The position numbers and the translations under genes were made by a program. Of a stretch of DNA of 64,000 bases, positions 61,494-64,000 are shown piece by piece. The notes below the pieces were generated by a model. The model ran no database searches. It was not told the DNA's origin and worked only from the letters and a program-made list of their open reading frames with translations. Within the stretch, counting starts at the first letter, position 1. Every line of letters starts with the position of its first letter. The stretch comes from Streptomyces hundungensis (GTDB lineage Bacteria > Actinomycetota > Actinomycetes > Streptomycetales > Streptomycetaceae), in assembly GCF_003627815.1 (NCBI RefSeq), contig NZ_CP032698.1:2852001-2916000 (forward strand). The letters are read 5' to 3'.

Positions 61494-62005
61494 TGGGCGG
61501 CCTCCATCGACTGGCGCAGCTCGCTGCGGACTTCGGGGGTCAGGACGTGTCCGGCGCGGCCCACGAAGAGCGCCATGTGGTAGGCCACCACGCTCATGTC
61601 GCAGTCCGGTGTGGCGTGCACACCCAGCAGCGAGCCGTCGCTGATGGACATGACGAAGACGCTGCCCTCCTCCATCGCGACCATCGTCTGCTTGACGCCG
61701 CCGCCGTCCATGAGCCGGGCGGCCCCGACCGTGAGGCTGCCGATGCCGGAGACGATGGTGGCGAGGTCGGCGCTGGAACCGCGCGGGCCCTGCTGGGCGA
61801 CGGGGGTCTGGCGCTGCTCGGGGTCGGACGAGAGCAGCAGCAGTCCGTCCGAGGAGACGACGGCGACGGAGTGGATCCCCGGCACCTCCTCGACCAGGTT
61901 GCCGAGCAGCCACCGCAGATTGCGGGCCTCGGTGCTCCCTGTGATCGTGCCGGTGCCGGACGTCGTGCTGCCGGGCCTGCCGATACCGGTGCCGGTCGCA
62001 CTCAT
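61490..62005 (-). CDS. conservon roadblock/LC7 protein (CvnB)
   Basis: 171 residues. A Ser/Thr/Gly-rich N-terminus (about 1-25) precedes a roadblock/LC7 domain (ARNLRWLLGNLVEEVPGIHSVAVVSSDGLLL... VKQTMVAMEEGSVFVMSISDGSLLGV). In related systems this domain acts with the GTPase as a regulator of its nucleotide state. The ATG overlaps the kinase gene stop by four bases. Confidence 0.92.
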   Translation of the reverse strand: MSATGTGIGRPGSTTSGTGTITGSTEARNLRWLLGNLVEEVPGIHSVAVVSSDGLLLLSSDPEQRQTPVAQQGPRGSSADLATIVSGIGSLTVGAARLMDGGGVKQTMVAMEEGSVFVMSISDGSLLGVHATPDCDMSVVAYHMALFVGRAGHVLTPEVRSELRQSMEAAQ

Positions 62006-64000
62006 CTGCGTACCTCCTCGACTGTCTCCCCCGTGTCCGTGTCTGCCTGCTGGTGGCTGTCTTCCAGTTCCGCCGCCACATCGCGGCGGCCCTCGATCGC
62101 GCCCTGCTGGAAACCGCCGAGCCTGCGGCGCAGGGCCTCGGCGGCATCGGTGCCGCCCTTGCGCTCCCGCGCCGCGGCGGAGCCCGCCTGGACGACCTTG
62201 GGGGTGCGCTTGGGAAGGCCCTTGTCCGTCAGCCGCGGTGCGGGTTCGGGGGCGGGCGTGGGTTCCGGGGCGGGTTCGGGTTCGGGTTCGGGTTCCGGCG
62301 TGGGCCCCGCGGCGGGCGTGGGTTCCGGTGCCGCGTCGTCGTGGCCGGGGGCCGGGGCCGGGGTCCGGGGGCCGGGGAGCCGCATCTCGAAGGTCGGCTC
62401 GTCGAGGCGGGGCGCGGCGGGCTCGGCCGGGGTGGCGGGCTCGGTCGGCTCGGCCGGCTCGGCCGGCTCGGCCTGGGTGCCGGCTTCGGCCGGTTCGGCG
62501 GCCTCGGTCGGTTCCGGCGGGGCCGGCCTGGCCATCTCGCCCGAGCGTTCCGTACGCTCCGGCAGCACATTGGAGTTGGCCTCGGCGAGCGCGCCTGGCA
62601 GCGTGAAGCGCGGGGCGTCGTCCGGGGCCGTCATCAGGTGCGGCATCGCCTCCGGCGGGGCGGCGGGCAGGATCGCCTGGGGCAGCACCACGACCGCCGC
62701 GACGCCGCCCTGCTTCTGCTCCCGCAGCTCGATCCGCACCCCGTGCCGGTGCGCGAGCAGCGCCGAGACGTGCAGCCCGAGACCGCCGGAGTCGGTGCCG
62801 GGCTCACCCGGTTCGTACGACGAGGGGTCGGCCAGGCGACGGTTCAGCTCGGCACGCCGCTCGGGCGGCACGCCGATGCCCTCGTCCTGGACCGAGAGCA
62901 TGATGTCGCCGCCCTCCAACTGCCAGCCGGAGAGCTGCACTTGGGCCTCGGGAGGCGAGAAGGAGGTGGCGTTCTCCAGGAGCTCGGCGACGAGGTGGCT
63001 CAGGTCGTCGGCGGCGAATCCGGCGACCTGGGCGTGTGGCGGCAGGGCCTGGATGACGACGCGCTCGTACCGCTCGATCTCGCTGACCGCGGCCCGCATG
63101 ACGTCGACGAGCGGGACCGGTCCCGGGTGGTTGTGGTGGTGCTCGGTGCCGGCCAGGACCAGCAGGTTCTCGCCGTGGCGCCGGATCACGGTGGCCAGGT
63201 GGTCGAGCTTGAACAACACCCCGAGCTGGTCCGGGTCCTGTTCGCGCTCCTCGAGGCCCTCGATCACGGAGAGCTGGCGCTCGATCAGGCCGAGGCTGCG
63301 CAGCCCCAGATTGACGAAGGCGTGCTTGACGGTGCCGTGGGCGCGTTCGAGCTCGTCGGTCAACTCCCGCACCCGGGACCGCAGTTCGTCCTTCTCGGCG
63401 GCGAGGCGGGCGAGGCGGCCGCGCTGCTTGGCGAGGTCCGCGTCGAGCTCGGCGGCCCGCGCGTGGCGCTCGCCGAACTTCTCGTGCAGCTCGTTGAGGG
63501 ACCGTACGACCCGGGCGAACTCGTCGTTGCGGCCGGTGAAGCGCACCGGCTCCGCGCTCTCGGGGGCCTCGGCGAGCCGGGCCGAGCCGCGCCGCAGCAC
63601 GGCGAGCGGCCGGGTCAGGCTGCGGGCGGTGGCGGCGCTGACGCCGATGGCGAGCAGCAGCAGCGCGCCGATGAGGCCGACCCGGATCTCCAGGGCGCTC
63701 ACGTCGTCGTCGCGCAGCTGCTCGAACCGCTTGACCTCGGCCGTGGCGAGTGCCGCCTCGGCACCCCGCATGCGGTCGATCCGGGCGGAGAGGGCGGCGT
63801 CCACCGCGTCCGGGTCGGACTTGCGCTCGGCCGCGCTGAGTTGGGGCTGGTCGGTGAGGCGGGTGAGGAAGCCGTCGGCGGCCTCGACCTCGGGGCCGGT
63901 GACGGTGGTGGCCACCTTGTCGCGGGCGTCGGCCCCGGCGGCCTGGTCGAAGTCGGCGAGCGCGGCCTGTTCCCGCACGTGCGCCTGTTGGGCGGCGGTG
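62002..64000 (-). CDS. conservon sensor histidine-kinase-like protein (CvnA), partial
   Basis: At least 666 residues; the frame is open to the right edge, so the N-terminus is outside. Visible: the end of a nitrate/sulfonate-sensor-like extracellular domain, one membrane helix (VGLIGALLLLAIGVSAATARS), a HAMP domain, a coiled coil, and HATPase_c (LVAELLENATSFSPP, VQDEGIGVPPERR, GGLGLHVSALLA). The usual phosphoacceptor His box is not evident (KHAFVNLGLRSLGLIERQL), as in other CvnA. The last ~200 residues are a Pro/Glu/Ala-rich region with repeats such as EPEPEPEPAPEP. Confidence 0.92.
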   Translation of the reverse strand, partial: TAAQQAHVREQAALADFDQAAGADARDKVATTVTGPEVEAADGFLTRLTDQPQLSAAERKSDPDAVDAALSARIDRMRGAEAALATAEVKRFEQLRDDDVSALEIRVGLIGALLLLAIGVSAATARSLTRPLAVLRRGSARLAEAPESAEPVRFTGRNDEFARVVRSLNELHEKFGERHARAAELDADLAKQRGRLARLAAEKDELRSRVRELTDELERAHGTVKHAFVNLGLRSLGLIERQLSVIEGLEEREQDPDQLGVLFKLDHLATVIRRHGENLLVLAGTEHHHNHPGPVPLVDVMRAAVSEIERYERVVIQALPPHAQVAGFAADDLSHLVAELLENATSFSPPEAQVQLSGWQLEGGDIMLSVQDEGIGVPPERRAELNRRLADPSSYEPGEPGTDSGGLGLHVSALLAHRHGVRIELREQKQGGVAAVVVLPQAILPAAPPEAMPHLMTAPDDAPRFTLPGALAEANSNVLPERTERSGEMARPAPPEPTEAAEPAEAGTQAEPAEPAEPTEPATPAEPAAPRLDEPTFEMRLPGPRTPAPAPGHDDAAPEPTPAAGPTPEPEPEPEPAPEPTPAPEPAPRLTDKGLPKRTPKVVQAGSAAARERKGGTDAAEALRRRLGGFQQGAIEGRRDVAAELEDSHQQADTDTGETVEEVRR

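Overview
The window is chromosomal DNA from a high-GC actinobacterium, almost certainly a Streptomyces. Supporting signs are the GC-rich third codon positions, many GTG and TTG starts, a conservon (cvnABCD) operon, and a secreted chitinase with a CBM2-FnIII-GH18 architecture beside the ATP synthase operon. The gene order chitinase, DUF2550, atpCDGAHFEBI, WecA-like transferase, glyA, phosphatase, tsaC, prmC, prfA, rpmE, LCP protein, rho, thrB, thrC, hom, lysA, nrtL is the conserved core order I recall for Streptomyces. No prophage, transposase, integrase or CRISPR array was seen.

Layout. 1-6.6 kb: the end of an ABC-2 permease, a cobalamin adenosyltransferase, a small secreted protein and two different two-component pairs (OmpR type on the minus strand, NarL type on the plus strand). 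6.6-8.7 kb: the chitinase gene behind a promoter with the 12-bp chitinase direct repeats. 9-17.5 kb: the ATP synthase operon on the minus strand, preceded by an 18-bp site matching the Rex (NADH sensor) operator. 17.6-35 kb: a minus-strand housekeeping run covering lipid-linked sugar transfer, one-carbon metabolism, tRNA t6A synthesis, peptide release, ribosomal protein L31, cell-wall polymer attachment, transcription termination, and threonine and lysine synthesis. 35.2 kb: tRNA-Arg(CCG). 36.2-41.8 kb: one complete rRNA operon (16S-23S-5S, minus strand) with three -10-like boxes exactly 81 bp apart upstream.

42-64 kb holds more lineage-specific genes: a pentapeptide-repeat protein, a SpoIIE-type phosphatase, an NHEJ set (Ku, LigD-type polymerase, ATP-dependent ligase), a NERD-like protein, a lipoprotein plus orphan histidine kinase, a FtsW/RodA-PBP pair, two divergent diiron proteins with a TetR regulator, an NlpC/P60 hydrolase, a styrene-monooxygenase-like flavoprotein, and the four-gene conservon, whose kinase gene runs off the right edge.

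Most notable observations: (i) rho carries an apparent single-base deletion in a C run; adding one base restores a 703-codon frame. (ii) The low-molecular-weight phosphatase has Ser where the catalytic Cys should be. (iii) The SHMT paralogue has RHHGG instead of RYYGG in its active-site loop. (iv) The last 51 bp of the AurF-like gene recur 39 bp downstream with three changes, all conservative for coding. (v) A Rex-like operator lies in front of atpI. (vi) An 81-bp-periodic promoter array and a perfect 20-bp palindrome lie upstream of the rRNA operon.
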